Shown in pieces: positions 1-8,930 of a stretch of DNA of 64,000 nucleotides (position 1 is the first letter of the stretch; each line of letters starts with the position of its first letter). The DNA is from Gammaproteobacteria bacterium (GTDB taxonomy: Bacteria > Pseudomonadota > Gammaproteobacteria > Competibacterales > Competibacteraceae). The stretch is from NCBI GenBank assembly GCA_024235035.1, contig JACKNE010000011.1, forward strand, positions 1-64,000. The letters are read 5' to 3'. Made by a program: the position numbers and the translations under genes. The notes under the pieces were generated by a model. It did not search any database. It saw only the letters and a list, made by a program, of their open reading frames with translations, and was not told the origin of the DNA.

Positions 1-1
1 C

Positions 2-61
2 ATCGGCGACTGGGTCAGCGTGATCTCGGTGGTCCAACAGCAACTCATTGCTAAAAAATAG
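2..61 (+). CDS. 3' end of an unidentified CDS (partial)
   Basis: An open frame enters from the left edge and ends at a TAG at 59-61, giving the tail IGDWVSVISVVQQQLIAKK. The residue mix looks protein-like and the stop lies 4 bases before the convergent M23 peptidase stop. That tight convergent spacing is the only other support. Too little is present to name a family. Confidence 0.4.
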   Translation: MGDWVSVISVVQQQLIAKK

Positions 62-65
62 AGAG

Positions 66-884
66 TCAGGGCAGCGGCGGCACGATCAGCGCCGGATCAA
101 TGCGCGCCTCGCGCCAGTTCATTCGCCAGTCCAGATGCGGCCCAGTGGCCCGACCACTCTTACCCACTGTGGCGACCATTTCCCCCTTACGGACCAGCTG
201 ACCGACGCGGACTGCAATCTGATTCAAATGCAGAAAGGTGGAACTCAACCGGTAGCCGTGATCGATGATCAACGTCGCACCACTGTAATACAGATCGGGT
301 TCGGCCAAGGTCACGATACCATCCGCTGGAGCGTGCACCGGTGTACCCACCGGAGCAGCGATATCCACACCGTAATGGGGCTGCCGAGGCTGTCCGTTCA
401 GAATCCGCTGACTGCCGTACACTCCGCTGATGCGCCCGGTCGTCGGCCAGGCAAAACCACTCAGAAAATATGGAGTGGGGATTTCCTGCTGGCGGGCTTT
501 GGCCACTCGGGCGTTTTCGCGGCGAATGCGTTTCAACAAGGCCGGTGGCGGTGTGACCTTGCTCGGCGGTAAGCCGTCGATCCGCTGGATATGGTACTGG
601 CGTTGCTGGATAGCCAAGTGTTTTATTGTCTGACGGTTGTCAGAAAAAATCATACGTAATTGAGCCTGTGGCGGAGCATCGCGGTGAAATCCAAAGACGA
701 AAGCCCCCTCTGGTGCGACTGGCACTGGCTGGCCGTCCAGCTCCAATCGCGTTCCTGGCGGCGCTTGGCCGATGATCAATCCACCTTGAGTCCACTCTCC
801 TTGCCAGCTCAGATTCTCGGCTCCAGCCCAGAGCGGCCCCAGCAGCAGCGCCAGACATCCCATCCAGATCGGTAATTTCATCAT
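66..884 (-). CDS. M23 family (LytM-type) metallopeptidase, exported
   Basis: This 272-residue protein has a signal peptide (residues 1-22, ending AGA), an N-terminal beta-rich region and a C-terminal peptidase M23 domain from about residue 148. Such enzymes cut peptidoglycan cross-bridges in the periplasm or activate amidases. The zinc motif HxxxD is visible as HYGVDIA, and FLHL follows. The usual HxH reads HLD (GPHLDWRMNW), so the second zinc histidine is replaced by aspartate; from memory this variant is common in one gammaproteobacterial subfamily, so it may still be active. The start at 884 has GGAG six bases upstream. It converges with the partial gene at the left edge and diverges from gor. 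The family is secure; the substrate is unknown. Confidence 0.88.
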   Translation of the reverse strand: MMKLPIWMGCLALLLGPLWAGAENLSWQGEWTQGGLIIGQAPPGTRLELDGQPVPVAPEGAFVFGFHRDAPPQAQLRMIFSDNRQTIKHLAIQQRQYHIQRIDGLPPSKVTPPPALLKRIRRENARVAKARQQEIPTPYFLSGFAWPTTGRISGVYGSQRILNGQPRQPHYGVDIAAPVGTPVHAPADGIVTLAEPDLYYSGATLIIDHGYRLSSTFLHLNQIAVRVGQLVRKGEMVATVGKSGRATGPHLDWRMNWREARIDPALIVPPLP

Positions 885-1033
885 GATGATCTCCGAATTT
901 TTAATTTCACCAATCGCTTATATTTCCCGAACAGACATGATCGTCGGGTACACGCTATATTAACCACAATGCATGATTTGCAATTTGAAAGCGATTCGAC
1001 ATTATTACTGGGTCCGATCAAAGGAGGGGATAC

Positions 1034-2386
1034 ATGGCTGAACAGCATTTCGATCTCATTGCCATCGGCGGCGGGAGTGGCGGCCTGTCCGTTGTTGAGC
1101 GGGCGGCTCGTCACGGCGCTCGTTGCGCGCTGGTCGAATCCAGCCGGCTGGGTGGCACCTGCGTCAATGTCGGTTGTGTGCCCAAGAAGGTCATGTGGTA
1201 TGCCGCCCATCTCGCTCATGCGCTCGACGATGCCCCCGGCTATGGTTTCCGCTTGGACTACTTCGGCTTTGACTGGAAAAAGTTGAAAAACGCCCGTGAT
1301 GCTTTCGTGCAAGGCATCAACGAGTGGTATCTGGGTTATCTACGCGATGCTGGGGTTGAACTGATTCGCGGTTTCGCTCGCTTCATCGGCGCTCATACCC
1401 TTGAGGTCGATGGCGAACATTACACCGCCGATCACATCGTCATCGCTACCGGTGGTCGTCCGCAGGTTCCGCCGCTACCTGGGGCTGAATTCGGCATGAC
1501 CTCAGATGGCTTCTTCGCCTTGCAAACCTGCCCACCGCGTGTCGCGCTGGTCGGTAGTGGTTACATCGCGGTCGAGTTGGCGGGAATGTTGAACGCGCTG
1601 GGTTCTGAAGTTACGCTGCTGGTGCGCAAGGATCACGTGCTGCGACCTTTCGACGTCATGCTCCGCGAGCAGCTGATGGAGCGGTTGCGTGAGGACGGTA
1701 TTAGCGTGCTGACGCAGACACAGGTGCGGGCGGTCGTGCGCCTGGCGAACGGTGCGCTCAGCGTACATTGCGACGGCCAGGTCAGCGTCCTGCAGGTGGA
1801 TGCATTGATCTGGGCGACTGGCCGTGAACCGAACACTGACGCCCTCGATCTGACAGTGGCTGGGGTGATGGCTCAATCCGATGGCGTGATTCCTACCGAT
1901 GCCTACCAGAACACCAACGTTCCCGGCGTCTACGCGATTGGGGATGTGACGGAGCGGTTTCACCTGACCCCCGTAGCGATTGCCGCCAGTCGCCGGCTGG
2001 CGGACCGATTGTTTGGCGGGCAACCGGAACGGCGCTTATCCTACGAAAATATCCCTACAGTGGTTTTTACCCATCCGCCGATTGGTACGGTAGGTTTGAC
2101 TGAAGAAGAAGCGCGGACTCGATACGGTGATGCCGTCAAGATTTATCAGACCCAATTTCGGCCCATGTATCACGCTTTCACCGCGCGTCAACCCCATATG
2201 GTTATGAAATTAGTGTGCATTGGCCCGGAAGAGAAAATTGTCGGCGGTCATCTCATCGGCGAGGGGGCGGACGAGATATTGCAAGGCTTCGCGGTCGCAA
2301 TCCGAATGGGCGCCACCAAGCGTGATTTCGACGATACCGTCGCCATTCATCCCACCAGCGCCGAGGAGTGGGTGACCATGCGCTGA
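1034..2386 (+). CDS. gor: Glutathione-disulfide reductase
   Basis: The 450-residue flavoprotein disulfide reductase uses NADPH to reduce glutathione disulfide in the cytoplasm. The FAD-binding GGGSGG motif is at residues 12-17. The redox pair is in GTCVNVGCVPKK (Cys43 and Cys48), and the second nucleotide-binding motif is GSGYIAVE. The dimerisation domain ends in HPTSAEEWVTMR, which carries the catalytic His-Glu pair. The length matches the E. coli enzyme (450). A strong ribosome binding site, AAAGGAGGGG, sits just upstream of the ATG. The CVNVGCVPKK form separates it from lipoamide dehydrogenase and mercuric reductase. It stands alone, divergent from the M23 gene. Confidence 0.95.
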   Translation: MAEQHFDLIAIGGGSGGLSVVERAARHGARCALVESSRLGGTCVNVGCVPKKVMWYAAHLAHALDDAPGYGFRLDYFGFDWKKLKNARDAFVQGINEWYLGYLRDAGVELIRGFARFIGAHTLEVDGEHYTADHIVIATGGRPQVPPLPGAEFGMTSDGFFALQTCPPRVALVGSGYIAVELAGMLNALGSEVTLLVRKDHVLRPFDVMLREQLMERLREDGISVLTQTQVRAVVRLANGALSVHCDGQVSVLQVDALIWATGREPNTDALDLTVAGVMAQSDGVIPTDAYQNTNVPGVYAIGDVTERFHLTPVAIAASRRLADRLFGGQPERRLSYENIPTVVFTHPPIGTVGLTEEEARTRYGDAVKIYQTQFRPMYHAFTARQPHMVMKLVCIGPEEKIVGGHLIGEGADEILQGFAVAIRMGATKRDFDDTVAIHPTSAEEWVTMR

Positions 2387-2485
2387 GAAGTCGAAAATCT
2401 AAGGAGTCGCTGACAAGCCGATAAAGTTAACCGCTAACCACTGTGACTACTGACCACTGTTAATCACTCGATACTGCGAACCGTC

Positions 2486-3115
2486 ATGCCCATTCGTCCT
2501 TTTGAGCAGCATATTCCCCGCATTCATCTTACAGCTTATGTCGATGAGACCGCTTTGGTCGTCGGCGATGTTGAAATTGGCCAGGATAGTTCGGTTTGGC
2601 CGATGAGCGTCGTGCGCGGCGACATCCAGAGTATTCGCATTGGCGCCCGCACCAGCATCCAGGATGGCACGATCATCCATGTGACCCACGACAGCCGGTT
2701 TTGTCCGGGCGGCCAGCCGACCACGATCGGCAATGACGTGACGGTCGGACATAAAGTGATTCTGCATGCCTGCACCATTGAGGACTTCTGCCTGATCGGT
2801 ATGGGCGCGATTGTCATGGACAAGGCGATCGTGCCATCGCGAGTGACCATCGGCGCCGGCAGTGTCGTGCCACCCGGCAAAGTGTTGGAAAGCGGCTTTC
2901 TCTATGTGGGTAGTCCCGTCAAGCAAATTCGTTTGCTGAATGAGCGTGAGTTGGAATTTCTGGAATACTCGGCTCAGAACTACCAGCGGTTGAAAGATCG
3001 CCACCGAGCAATGCACGTGCCCAGCGAAGCGACCAGCGCTCCAACCTCCGTGAGCCCGGAAACGCCGCCGCCCAGGACCCGAACCCGCCGCTCGACGATC
3101 CCGAAGCGCCGTTGA
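2486..3115 (+). CDS. Gamma-carbonic anhydrase family protein (YrdA-like)
   Basis: The 209-residue protein is a left-handed beta-helix of hexapeptide repeats (about residues 15-165), recognisable from SSVWPMSVVRGD, IHVTHD and TVGHKVILHACTIED. The metal-binding histidines of the gamma-carbonic anhydrase family are present as H (VTHD) and two in the GHKVILHA segment. The family binds zinc or iron; activity of YrdA/PaaY/CaiE-type members is often weak or thioesterase-linked. It is about 25 residues longer than YrdA because of a low-complexity basic C-terminal tail (PPPRTRTRRS). It lies 100 bases after gor and 92 before prlC, all co-directional. The physiological role is uncertain. Confidence 0.88.
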   Translation: MPIRPFEQHIPRIHLTAYVDETALVVGDVEIGQDSSVWPMSVVRGDIQSIRIGARTSIQDGTIIHVTHDSRFCPGGQPTTIGNDVTVGHKVILHACTIEDFCLIGMGAIVMDKAIVPSRVTIGAGSVVPPGKVLESGFLYVGSPVKQIRLLNERELEFLEYSAQNYQRLKDRHRAMHVPSEATSAPTSVSPETPPPRTRTRRSTIPKRR

Positions 3116-3207
3116 TCCAGCGTAAGATTCCAGGATTCAAGCACCCATGCGGCAGTCCAACCGAGTTCTACGCAACGGGCTGTTTTGAAGAGAGAACCAG
3201 GATTTCC

Positions 3208-5253
3208 ATGACGATGAACAATCCATTGCTTACTGCTGCCGATTTACCTTCCTATACCGCCATTCAGCCGGAACATATCGAACCGGCCATCGATGCGCAG
3301 CTGGCCGCTAACCGTGCTGATCTCGAACGGCTGCTGGCCGCAAACGCCGAGCCGACCTGGGCGAACCTGATCCAGCCACTGGAAGAGTTGGACGATCGAT
3401 TGAACAAGACTTGGTCGCCGGTCAAGCACCTGCACGCCGTCCTGGATTCCGAAGCCTTGCGCGCCGCTTATAACACCTGCTTGCCAAAGCTCAGTGCTTA
3501 CTATACCGAGTTCGGTCAGCACGAAGGGCTCTATCTTGCCTACCAGCACATAGCCGATGGCCCGGAATATGACCGGCTTGATGCGACGCAATGCAAGGTG
3601 ATCGACGATGCCTTACGCGATTTCAAATTGTCCGGCATCACCTTGCCGCCGCACCAGCGTGAGCGTTATAAGGCCATCATGCAGGAGTTAGCGCAGCTAG
3701 GTGCGCAATTCTCGCAAAATGTGCTGGATGCCACTCAAGCATGGACCAAACACCTGACCGATGAGGCGCAATTGGCTGGATTGCCGGAATCAGCGCGCGC
3801 TTCCGCTCGACAAACGGCGCAGCAACGTGGGCTGGTTGGCTGGCTGTTGACTCTGGAATTGCCGTCCTATCTGCCGGTGCTGAACTATGCCGACGACCGT
3901 GAATTGCGCCGGGAGATGTATGAAGCCTATAGCACCCGCGCTTCCGATCAAGGCCCGGTCGCCGGTCAGTGGGACAACGGACCGGTCATGGAGCGTATTC
4001 TGGGATTGCGTCATGAGTTGGCCCAGCTACTCGATTTCGACGACTACGCGGAATACTCGCTGGCCACTAAGATGGCGGATACGCCCCGCCAGGTACTGGA
4101 TTTTCTGTATGGCCTGGCCCAGCGCGCCGCTTCCCAGGCACAACGAGAATTGGATGAATTGCGGGAGTTTACCCAAGCACAATTCGGTGTGGAGGAGCTG
4201 GAGACCTTGGACATCGGCTATTATTCGGAAAAGCTGCGCCAGCACCGTTACCAGTTATCACAAGAAGAACTACGTCCGTATTTTCCGATCACCCATGTGC
4301 TCTCCGGTCTGTTCACGGTCGCGGAAAAGCTGTTTGGCATCAGCATTCGCCCGGTCACCGGTGTCGAAGTCTGGCATCCCGATGTGCAGGTTCATGAAAT
4401 CGTAGACGCGCAGGGCGGTGTGCAGGGGCGATTCTATCTGGACCTGTATACCCGATCCCACAAACGCGGTGGCGCATGGATGGATGGCTGTCTGGCACGG
4501 CGCCGACTCGGCGACACCGTTCGTCCTCCGGCGGCTTATCTGGTGTGCAACTTCACGCCACCGGTCGGCGCCGATCCGGCGCTGCTGACGCATCATGAAG
4601 TGCTGACGATGTTTCACGAATTTGGCCATGGTTTGCACCATCTGTTGACCACCGTCGATTACCTGCCGGTGACCGGTATTCACGGAGTCGAATGGGATGC
4701 GGTGGAGCTGCCAAGCCAGTTTCTGGAGAACTGGTGCTGGTCGCGAGAGGCCTTGGATTTACTGGCGCGCCACTATCGGACCGGCGAACCATTGCCGGAG
4801 GTGCTTTATCGGCGGATGCTGGCGGCCAAGCACTTTCAGGCCGGCATGCTGCTGGTTCGGCAACTGGAATTTGCCTTGTTCGATTTTCGCTTACACCGTG
4901 AATACGACCCAGCACGCGGCGGACGGGTGTTGGAAGTGTTGCATGAGGTGAGACAACAGGTGGCAGTGCTCATCCCGCCCACCTGGAACCGCTTTCCCAA
5001 CGCCTTTACCCACATCTTCTCCGGCGGCTACGCAGCGGGTTATTACAGCTACAAATGGGCGGAAGTGCTGTCGGCGGATGCCTTCAGCGCCTTCGAAGAG
5101 AAGGGGATTTTCGATGCAGCGACCGGGGCGCATTTCCGCAAGAGCATCCTGGAAAGAGGTGGCTCGCGACCGGCGCTGGCCAATTTTGTCGAGTTTCGGG
5201 GACGGGAGCCAATCATCGAGCCGTTGTTGCAACTGAGCGGGATTGCCGCATGA
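3208..5253 (+). CDS. prlC: Oligopeptidase A (M3 family metallopeptidase)
   Basis: This cytoplasmic zinc endopeptidase degrades short peptides, including cleaved signal peptides. The HExxH zinc motif is HEFGH at residues 470-474, within TMFHEFGHGLHH, and the downstream GVEWDAVELPSQFLENW supplies the third ligand, as in other M3 enzymes. The start chosen (MTMNNPLLTAADLP) gives 681 residues, matching E. coli PrlC (680); an upstream in-frame start at 3112 would add 32 residues without homology and would overlap the carbonic anhydrase stop. The C-terminal GGYAAGYYSYKWAEVLSADAF is typical. The call is secure. Confidence 0.95.
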   Translation: MTMNNPLLTAADLPSYTAIQPEHIEPAIDAQLAANRADLERLLAANAEPTWANLIQPLEELDDRLNKTWSPVKHLHAVLDSEALRAAYNTCLPKLSAYYTEFGQHEGLYLAYQHIADGPEYDRLDATQCKVIDDALRDFKLSGITLPPHQRERYKAIMQELAQLGAQFSQNVLDATQAWTKHLTDEAQLAGLPESARASARQTAQQRGLVGWLLTLELPSYLPVLNYADDRELRREMYEAYSTRASDQGPVAGQWDNGPVMERILGLRHELAQLLDFDDYAEYSLATKMADTPRQVLDFLYGLAQRAASQAQRELDELREFTQAQFGVEELETLDIGYYSEKLRQHRYQLSQEELRPYFPITHVLSGLFTVAEKLFGISIRPVTGVEVWHPDVQVHEIVDAQGGVQGRFYLDLYTRSHKRGGAWMDGCLARRRLGDTVRPPAAYLVCNFTPPVGADPALLTHHEVLTMFHEFGHGLHHLLTTVDYLPVTGIHGVEWDAVELPSQFLENWCWSREALDLLARHYRTGEPLPEVLYRRMLAAKHFQAGMLLVRQLEFALFDFRLHREYDPARGGRVLEVLHEVRQQVAVLIPPTWNRFPNAFTHIFSGGYAAGYYSYKWAEVLSADAFSAFEEKGIFDAATGAHFRKSILERGGSRPALANFVEFRGREPIIEPLLQLSGIAA

Positions 5254-5350
5254 TGGTCGGTGCTCAGCGATCTCGCTTGCGGGAGTGAAAGTGGCCTATT
5301 TTTTTGGAAGGTCGATCCTGAAGCCAGGATCGAGAGACTCAAGCAACGCC

Positions 5351-6124
5351 ATGTCCCTGCGTGCTCAGTTCATCGCGCTGCAAACCATCCTGATCAAGGA
5401 AACTTTGCGTTTCCTACGGATCTGGATTCAGACCATCTTGCCGCCGGCAGTGACGACTGCCCTCTATTTCATCATTTTCGGCAAGCTGATCGGTGCTCAA
5501 CTGGGGCCGGTCGAGGGACTCAGCTATTCCCAGTACATTGCACCGGGCCTGATCATGATGGCGGTGATCACCAACTCCTACTCGAATGTGGTGTCCTCAT
5601 TCTATAGCGCCAAATTTCAGCGCCATATCGAGGAAATGCTGGTTTCGCCTCTACCCAACGTCATCCTCCTGCTCGGTTTTGTCGGTGGAGGGCTGGCGCG
5701 CGGCTTGGCGGTCGGCATCGTGGTGATGGCGGTCTCGCTGTTCTTCACCGACCTGCACTGGCAGCATCCGTTGTTCACCTTCGTCATCATTGTCCTGACC
5801 GCAATGCTGTTTGCTCTCGCCGGGTTGATCAATGGCATCTATGCCAAGAGTTTCGATGATATTTCGGTTATTCCGACTTTCGTCCTCACGCCATTGATCT
5901 ATCTCGGCGGTATTTTCTATTCCATCAAGATGCTGCCGCCATTCTGGCAGCAGGCCTCCCTGTTCAATCCCATTTTGTACATGATCAATGCCTTCCGTCA
6001 CGGCATTCTGGGTATCTCGGATATCGACATTCGGCTGGCATTCACCATCATCCTGCTGTTTACTGCGGCGCTGTTTGGCTACAGCTTGTGGTTGTTGCAG
6101 CGCGGAACCGGTATTCGTAGCTGA
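5351..6124 (+). CDS. ABC-2 type transporter permease (YadH-like)
   Basis: The 257-residue integral membrane protein has six hydrophobic segments and the ABC-2 signature region near LTPLIYLGGIFYSIKMLPPFW. It resembles E. coli YadH and related exporters, which work with a cytoplasmic ATPase (YadG) to move an unidentified, probably envelope-related substrate. The start MSLRAQF was preferred to the longer frame from 5243, whose first 36 residues overlap prlC and lack hydrophobic or family character. No ATP-binding subunit lies beside it: prlC is upstream and an FmdB-like gene converges downstream. The partner must be elsewhere, or the permease is an orphan. Confidence 0.88.
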   Translation: MSLRAQFIALQTILIKETLRFLRIWIQTILPPAVTTALYFIIFGKLIGAQLGPVEGLSYSQYIAPGLIMMAVITNSYSNVVSSFYSAKFQRHIEEMLVSPLPNVILLLGFVGGGLARGLAVGIVVMAVSLFFTDLHWQHPLFTFVIIVLTAMLFALAGLINGIYAKSFDDISVIPTFVLTPLIYLGGIFYSIKMLPPFWQQASLFNPILYMINAFRHGILGISDIDIRLAFTIILLFTAALFGYSLWLLQRGTGIRS

Positions 6125-6263
6125 CGGGCGCCATGTGAGGCGAGGCACGACGCGCAATGCCGTTGCTGAAGACAACGCGCAGCAAACCTGTTCGCTGGCG
6201 TTGTCTAGGCGGCGGGAAAGGCGTTGATGAAAAGTCTTAATCGGTGATTTATAAAGATGTTTC

Positions 6264-6554
6264 TTAGCTGGCTGGCGCTGGACAAGCCCCACAGCCACCG
6301 GCTCCATCGCAGGCAGCCGCCGGTTTGCTCTCCTGGGCTGGAGTGTCGTCCTTGGCGACATTTTTTTGGGCGCCTTTCTTGAAATCGGTCTCGTACCAGC
6401 CGCTGCCCTTGAGACGGAAGCCGACGGCGGAAATCAGCTTTTTCAGTTGCGGCTGGCCACAGGCAGGACAGTCACTCAGCTCAGGGTCGCTCAATTTCTG
6501 CATCACTTCCAGATCGTGGTTGCAGGACTGACAACGGTACTCGTAGATCGGCAT
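6264..6554 (-). CDS. FmdB family zinc ribbon protein
   Basis: The 96-residue protein starts MPIYEYRCQSCNHDLEVMQK and carries two CxxC pairs (CQSC, CPAC), the FmdB/CxxC_CxxC_SSSS zinc ribbon of about 45 residues. FSKL-type residues LKKLISAVGFRLKGSGWYETDF follow, typical of the family. The C-terminal tail has further cysteines (CDGAGGCGACPAPAS), which could bind metal but look low-complexity. FmdB proteins have been linked to regulation of formamidase and amidase genes, but most have no proven role. The ATG at 6554 is preferred over the upstream 6581 start because family members begin MPIYEY. Confidence 0.88.
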   Translation of the reverse strand: MPIYEYRCQSCNHDLEVMQKLSDPELSDCPACGQPQLKKLISAVGFRLKGSGWYETDFKKGAQKNVAKDDTPAQESKPAAACDGAGGCGACPAPAS

Positions 6555-6666
6555 GGCGCACCTCACAGGCAGATAAGGCAATTGGAAGTCTCGACGTTAG
6601 GTTATGGGGATCACCTTGGTGGATTTCAAGGTCTTCACCCAGAACCGGATAGATTACCGCTACACT

Positions 6667-8040
6667 ATGCGCATGTCCTCCCTGCTTCGTCTACTCTATC
6701 TTCTTATCTTCCTGATCGCCCTGTGGCTGACCGGCTGTGATTCCACCGCCGATCGACCGATTGAGGTGGAATTCTGGGCGATGGGCCAGGAAGGCGAACA
6801 AGTCAAAGCGTTGCTGCCGGAATTCGAGCGTCGCCATCCTGACATCCGGGTGCGGGTGCAGCAGATTCCCTGGAGCGCCGCTCATGAGAAACTGCTGACC
6901 GCCTATGCCGGCGACGCCATGCCGGATCTGTTCCAACTCGGTAATACTTGGATTCCCGAATTCGTGGCCTTGCGCGCCATCGAGCCGTTGGACAGGCGAC
7001 TGAAAGCCTGGCCGGATACCGCCTTGGCCGATTATTTCCCCGGCATTCTCGCGACCAACCGGCTGGATGATCAGATTTGGGCGTTGCCCTGGTATGTGGA
7101 TACCCGGTTGTTCTTTTATCGCACCGATTTGCTGTCCGACGTCGGATTTACCGAACCCCCTACAACCTGGGATGACTGGTTACAGGTCATGTCCCGGCTC
7201 AAAACCTCCGGTGCTGCCGAGCGTTACGCCATTTTGCTGCCGATCAACGAATGGCAGTTGCCGGTCATCCTCGCTTTGCAACACGGCGCGACGCTGTTGC
7301 GCGACCGAAATCGCTACGGCAATTTTCAGGATCCGCGCTTTCGTATGGCGTTCACTTTCTATCTCCGTTTTTTCGAACAGGATCTAGCGCCACCTGCAAG
7401 CAACAGCCAGATGACCAATCTTTATCAGAATTTCGCCAATGGAGCTTTTGCAGTATATGTCAGCGGGCCGTGGAATATCGGCGAGTTTGGGCGACGATTG
7501 CCGACGGCCATGCAGAGCAAATGGATGACGGCGGCACTGCCGGAGTTTGCGGATTTCTCCCTTCACTCGCGAGCAGGAGAGGGTTCGGAGGTGAGGGTCG
7601 GCGCATCGCTGGCTGGCGGCGCCAGTTTGGCGCTCAGCCGAACTTCACCCTCTCGGGATGCGGCGTGGAAACTGCTGGAATATCTTGTACAACCGAAACA
7701 GCAGACGCAATTCTATCGATTGACTGGTGACCTGCCGGCCCGGCAGTCCGCTTGGCATGATCCAGTTTTGAGCGGTAATCGCTATGCCCAAGCATTTCGC
7801 GAACAGTTGCAGAATGTTCAGGCAACGCCGCCGATTCCAGAATGGGAGCGTATCGCGAACCGAATCGCCTATTACGCTGAACAGGTGGTTCGCCAGCAAA
7901 TGGGTGTCGATGAGGCGCTGGCGGCGTTGGATCGGGATACGGACTGGATTTTGGAAAAGCGGCGCTGGTTGCTGGAGCGGGAAAGACGACGCTCACCCTC
8001 GGTTTCTCCTCCGTTGACGGGCGAAGGACGGGAACAATAA
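6667..8040 (+). CDS. Sugar ABC transporter substrate-binding lipoprotein
   Basis: This family-1 extracellular solute-binding protein begins with a lipoprotein signal peptide (LLYLLIFLIALWLTGC), so it should be anchored on the periplasmic side. The mature part resembles maltose- or glycerol-3-phosphate-type receptors: VEFWAMGQEGE, LLPEFERRHPDIRV, WALPWYVDTRLFFYRTDLL and PTTWDDWL. About 457 residues. Its stop overlaps the start of the first permease by one base (TAATG), so the three genes form one operon. ATG codons at 6667 and 6673 are equally possible starts. Two copies of a dispersed palindromic repeat lie in frame: one inside the protein (SLHSRAGEGSEVRVG) and one forming the C-terminal tail (SPSVSPPLTGEGREQ). 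The substrate is probably a sugar but cannot be specified. Confidence 0.9.
   Translation: MRMSSLLRLLYLLIFLIALWLTGCDSTADRPIEVEFWAMGQEGEQVKALLPEFERRHPDIRVRVQQIPWSAAHEKLLTAYAGDAMPDLFQLGNTWIPEFVALRAIEPLDRRLKAWPDTALADYFPGILATNRLDDQIWALPWYVDTRLFFYRTDLLSDVGFTEPPTTWDDWLQVMSRLKTSGAAERYAILLPINEWQLPVILALQHGATLLRDRNRYGNFQDPRFRMAFTFYLRFFEQDLAPPASNSQMTNLYQNFANGAFAVYVSGPWNIGEFGRRLPTAMQSKWMTAALPEFADFSLHSRAGEGSEVRVGASLAGGASLALSRTSPSRDAAWKLLEYLVQPKQQTQFYRLTGDLPARQSAWHDPVLSGNRYAQAFREQLQNVQATPPIPEWERIANRIAYYAEQVVRQQMGVDEALAALDRDTDWILEKRRWLLERERRRSPSVSPPLTGEGREQ
7556..7600 (+). repeat. Dispersed palindromic repeat, copy A (in-frame, inside the sugar-binding protein)
   Basis: The layout is TCTCCC, a short spacer, GGAGAGGG and then GGAGGTGAGGGT. 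It resembles the 44928 copy closely around GCAGGAGA-GG-T-GGAG. It adds a loop near residue 300 of the binding protein without breaking the frame. Confidence 0.65.
7991..8031 (-). repeat. Dispersed palindromic repeat, copy B (encodes the tail of the binding protein)
   Basis: Opposite orientation to copy A: GCTCACCCTCGG, TTTCTCCTCC, spacer, then GGGCGAAGG. It is a weaker match. It encodes the final SPSVSPPLTGEGREQ, a peptide typical of translated repeats of this kind. Confidence 0.5.
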
Positions 8041-8930
8041 TGAGAAACCTGGAGCGTCGCGCCACATTAAGCGCCTGGATTTTTCTCACTCCGGCATTGC
8101 TGTTGATCACGGTGTTTTTCTTTCTGCCGATCCTCGCCGCGTTGCTGTTGAGTTTTACCGATTTCGATATTTATGCGCTGGGCGATTTGGACCGACTGCG
8201 TTTCGTCGGTTTCGGCAACTACCAGCAGCTCCTGCAAAGTCCGTTGTTCTGGACGGCGTTAGGCAATACCGTTTATTTCGTGATCGTCGGCGGGCCATTG
8301 TCCGTCATGCTCTCGCTCAGCGCGGCGTTGCTGGTGAATGCGCCATTGACACGCTTTCCCGGCTTTTTCCGCACCGCGTTTTTCCTGCCGGTGGTGACTA
8401 CGCTGGTGGCGGTGGCCGTGGTCTGGCGCTATCTCTACCATCCCCATTATGGATTGTTGAATTACGCTCTGAGTCGGTTCGGTATTGCGCCGGTCGACTG
8501 GTTGGGCGACCCGAATTGGGCGATGCCGGCGATTATCCTGATGGCGGTATGGAAAAATTTCGGCTTCAACATGATCATTTTCATCGCCGGTTTGCAGAGC
8601 ATCCCGACCCCGCTTTATGAGGCAGCGCGCATCGATGGTGCGAGTGCTTGGCGGCAATTCCGTTACATCACCTTGCCGTTATTGGGGCCGACGTTTCTGT
8701 TCGTGGCATTGATGACCATGATCGGTTACTTCCAGGTATTCGCTGAACCTTATGTGATGACTCAGGGAGGACCGGTCAACCGCACCTTGAGCGTGGTGTT
8801 GCTCATGTATGAAGAAGGGTTTCGCTGGTGGAACATGGGCTACGCATCGGCAGCGGCCTTTGTGTTGTTCATGTTAATTCTGGCGGGAACGCTGTTGTCA
8901 TTGACATTGCGGCGGAGGGGGTCGTCATGA
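8040..8930 (+). CDS. Sugar ABC transporter permease (MalF/UgpA-like)
   Basis: The 296-residue inner-membrane permease has six predicted hydrophobic segments and the binding-protein-dependent transport (MetI-like) domain. The EAA loop that docks the ATPase is visible as YEAARIDGASAWRQFRYITLPLL. It forms the channel with the second permease and receives substrate from the upstream lipoprotein. ATG and the preceding stop overlap by one base, and its own stop overlaps the next start (ATGA), indicating translational coupling. No ATPase follows, so a shared MsmK/UgpC-type ATPase is expected elsewhere. Confidence 0.93.
   Translation: MRNLERRATLSAWIFLTPALLLITVFFFLPILAALLLSFTDFDIYALGDLDRLRFVGFGNYQQLLQSPLFWTALGNTVYFVIVGGPLSVMLSLSAALLVNAPLTRFPGFFRTAFFLPVVTTLVAVAVVWRYLYHPHYGLLNYALSRFGIAPVDWLGDPNWAMPAIILMAVWKNFGFNMIIFIAGLQSIPTPLYEAARIDGASAWRQFRYITLPLLGPTFLFVALMTMIGYFQVFAEPYVMTQGGPVNRTLSVVLLMYEEGFRWWNMGYASAAAFVLFMLILAGTLLSLTLRRRGSS

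Noticed and set aside
2433..2462. Short direct repeats (CCACTGT twice) before the carbonic anhydrase gene
   Set aside because: Seven-base matches only; no hairpin and no operator-like symmetry.
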